A stretch of 64,000 bases of DNA, from contig JAHQRK010000023.1 of assembly GCA_019828595.1 (NCBI GenBank), positions 992,001-1,056,000 of the forward strand. The letters run 5' to 3'. This DNA is from Aphanomyces cochlioides. Taxonomy: Eukaryota > Oomycota > Saprolegniomycetes > Saprolegniales > Verrucalvaceae. The translations under genes were made by a program, and so were the position numbers. Each line of letters starts with the position of its first letter. Positions within the stretch are counted from its first letter, which is position 1. Of this stretch, positions 62,601 to 64,000 are shown piece by piece. Below the pieces are notes generated by a model that worked only from the letters and a program-made list of their open reading frames with translations, did no database searches and was not told the DNA's origin.

Positions 62601-62922
62601 AAGCTGCGCTTGGCTTGTCGAAATGAAACGCGCCGACGGTCTCTGCAGCAGCATTTGGTCCGTTTTGAAGGAAGAGGTCAAGATCGCACACACAATCAAT
62701 TCCTCATGGCCCGATCGCGCCATTCAAGTACGTTCACGCTGTAAGCTCTGGGTCATTTTGTTGTAGAATGTTCTGGCGGTTGGGTTTCAGCGAGATGAGG
62801 AACTACCTGATCATATTGTGGACTTTCTGAAGAAGGGCCAGTCGAAGAGCTGGATTGAAAATGCAGCGACTTCGTCCACAGTTCAGTCCCAATTGCGAGA
62901 CGTTGGAATTCTAAGCTGCTGA
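59604..62922 (+). CDS. NCAPG2: Condensin-2 complex subunit G2
   Basis: HEAT-repeat subunit of condensin II, which compacts chromosomes in the nucleus. Twelve exons: 59604-59923, 59964-60164, 60197-60398, 60442-60576, 60620-60883, 60925-61104, 61143-61346, 61390-61961, 62003-62240, 62284-62481, 62524-62727, 62767-62922. They join to 957 aa. The identity rests on LYRLVEPILWRGLSASRDQV, the FPFQDP segment, LDNHLSHPVLKSLLPK, and LHDKQESVRAAFCQLL followed by RIKSIRN, which match animal NCAPG2 segments as I remember them. Introns are 32-43 nt. Two of them (60399-60441 and 61347-61389) use a GC donor (GCACGA). The choice of donor at 62482 is less certain. The protein is somewhat shorter than the human one. 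Confidence 0.82.
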
Positions 62923-63055
62923 TGCAACAAAATGATTTCGACTTGTAAGTTGCATTGTCATTTAATTCTGTGCAATCTCTACCTGTCGTTCAAGGCAATG
63001 TACATCTGCAAGTGGAGATATTCAAATGCAACGAAGAGCTAAATAAATGTTTTGT

Positions 63056-64000
63056 CTAGTTGTTAAGTTTGGACTTGGCACTCCACGAGCACGAGCTGAG
63101 ACCGATGGCAAATGCTTGGACTGGTGCCAAGGGGTATCGGAAGTCAAGGCTGAACTTGGACTTGGAGAATTTGCCAAACTGGAACACGGGCTTGTCGTCG
63201 TCGTCGTCCATCACGAGCATGAAGTTCTTGGCCGACGCTTCGCGGATGCGTCCGCCGTGGAATTTCATGATCAAACTGTTCACTTCGCTGCACCACGACG
63301 GCAACTTGCTGACAAGTTTAACCCGATCACTCACTGGCGTCTCAAAGGTAAACTTGGTTTTCTTGGAATGTGGCGACGGCGACGTGACGAGTTCTGTCTT
63401 GATGGATGTCCGTGGAGTGCCCCCAGTGGGTGTGTCCCCACGGCACATGCGAGGACACCAGATGACTCGCGATCGATTGTCCTCCATCACGGCTGGAATG
63501 ACCACGTTCAAGCAGCGCATTTCGCTCGAGATGCCGCTCACGAGCTTTGTGTAGTGGCTGATGTCAGCGAGAAGTTGGCGATCAGCACCTTCACCAGACT
63601 CCTCCGTGAAGCCAAAGCTTGACGTCTCGTGGTCGTTGCTGCATGTGTATTTGCTGAAGCCTTGGTCGCAGCCTTCACAGCCGCAATTGTATAGCTTGAA
63701 GCTGTTGTTGGTCGTTTTCCTACAAGCCACAAATTTCAGTAAGGGCCGTCGACGAAAATGATGTACTTGAGCACAGCGCAGTAGTGCGACGTTGGCATGG
63801 AGCTAGTTCCATCGGGGGCGGCGGATTCGCCAAAGTGTTCGTACTGCGAGATGTAGAAGATGCCATTGTGCTGCTTGGCACTGAGGAGGAATTGATCATT
63901 GTTCCAAAACATTCTACAAGAATCACCAAAGTCAGTGGAGCTGCTCTGAAGGTCAGTGCTTCTTACTTGTACTGTGTCTTGTTGATGCGATGCACAGTGC
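63056..64000 (-). CDS. Tubby-family protein, 3' part
   Basis: Minus-strand gene running off the right edge. Exons seen: 64000-63967 (partial), 63913-63767 and 63719-63056, with GT-AG introns 63914-63966 and 63720-63766 and open joined frames. The end of the protein is a Tubby C-terminal domain: MFWNNDQFLLSAKQHN early, LKKTTNNSFKLYNCG, then SEVNSLIMKFHGGRI, REASAKNFMLV and VFQFGKFSKSKFSLDFRYP, closing with APVQAFAIGLSS. Tubby domains bind phosphoinositides and act in membrane-linked signalling or ciliary trafficking. An insertion of about 90 residues (63300-63600), Ser/Thr/Pro-rich, sits within the domain. The 5' part, including any N-terminal domain, lies outside the window. Confidence 0.85.

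Noticed and set aside
1..64000. CRISPR arrays, operons, prokaryotic promoters, tRNA or rRNA genes
   Set aside because: The window is eukaryotic. I saw no regularly spaced direct-repeat array and no tRNA cloverleaf or rRNA sequence by eye. A tRNA scan could still find a gene I missed.

Overview
This is eukaryotic DNA, most likely from an oomycete and probably from the Saprolegniales (Aphanomyces-like). The reasons are: plasma-membrane H+-ATPase genes with the large oomycete-type loop between membrane segments 7 and 8; secreted enzymes fused to PAN/Apple domains; ankyrin repeats of the WLHEHR-EGC type; very short introns (about 32-47 nt) that mostly begin GTAC or GTAT; and a dense mix of Ty3/gypsy, Ty1/copia, MULE, Tc1/mariner, pogo, MITE and tyrosine-recombinase elements. 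The genus is an inference from gene content.

Layout. 1-7.7 kb is a decayed Ty3/gypsy element (5' LTR, gag, pol, an antisense reading frame, truncated 3' LTR) abutting a Ty1/copia 3' end. 8-10 kb holds an H+-ATPase pseudogene and a broken unknown gene. 11-15.8 kb carries a mitochondrial-type OvoA/EgtB-like sulfoxide synthase and, convergently, a tyrosinase with four PAN domains. 17.8-21.7 kb is a MULE with long terminal inverted repeats and a 9-bp target duplication, containing a Tc1-like fragment. 22.9-43.7 kb is dominated by three H+-ATPase genes. Two are nearly identical and inverted; the third is a mosaic of identical and diverged tracts. Between them lie a GPI-type secreted protein, a TMEM97-like protein, an ankyrin protein, methylmalonate-semialdehyde dehydrogenase and bleomycin hydrolase. 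44.5-46.8 kb is a secreted subtilisin with three PAN domains, bracketed by a partial duplicate of the third ATPase.

47-58.5 kb holds a pogo-like transposase split by a MITE, then three MOT1-type molybdate transporter copies (a 3' fragment, a frameshifted copy, an intact copy). Between the first two MOT1 copies sits a Crypton-like tyrosine-recombinase gene. It lies in a unit with matching terminal inverted repeats and TAA flanks, and that unit is itself inserted in a 71-bp mini-element made of its own two ends. This is the most unusual structure in the window. 58.5-64 kb is ordinary genic DNA: an A20/AN1 zinc-finger protein, a small unknown ORF, a twelve-exon condensin II G2 subunit with two GC-AG introns, and the 3' part of a Tubby-family gene.

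The genes form no operon. The recurring themes are tandem or inverted amplification with gene conversion (H+-ATPase, MOT1), reuse of a PAN module on secreted enzymes, and transposon activity in the spaces between genes. Exon structures were worked out by eye from splice sites, reading frame and family similarity remembered from known proteins; no search was run.
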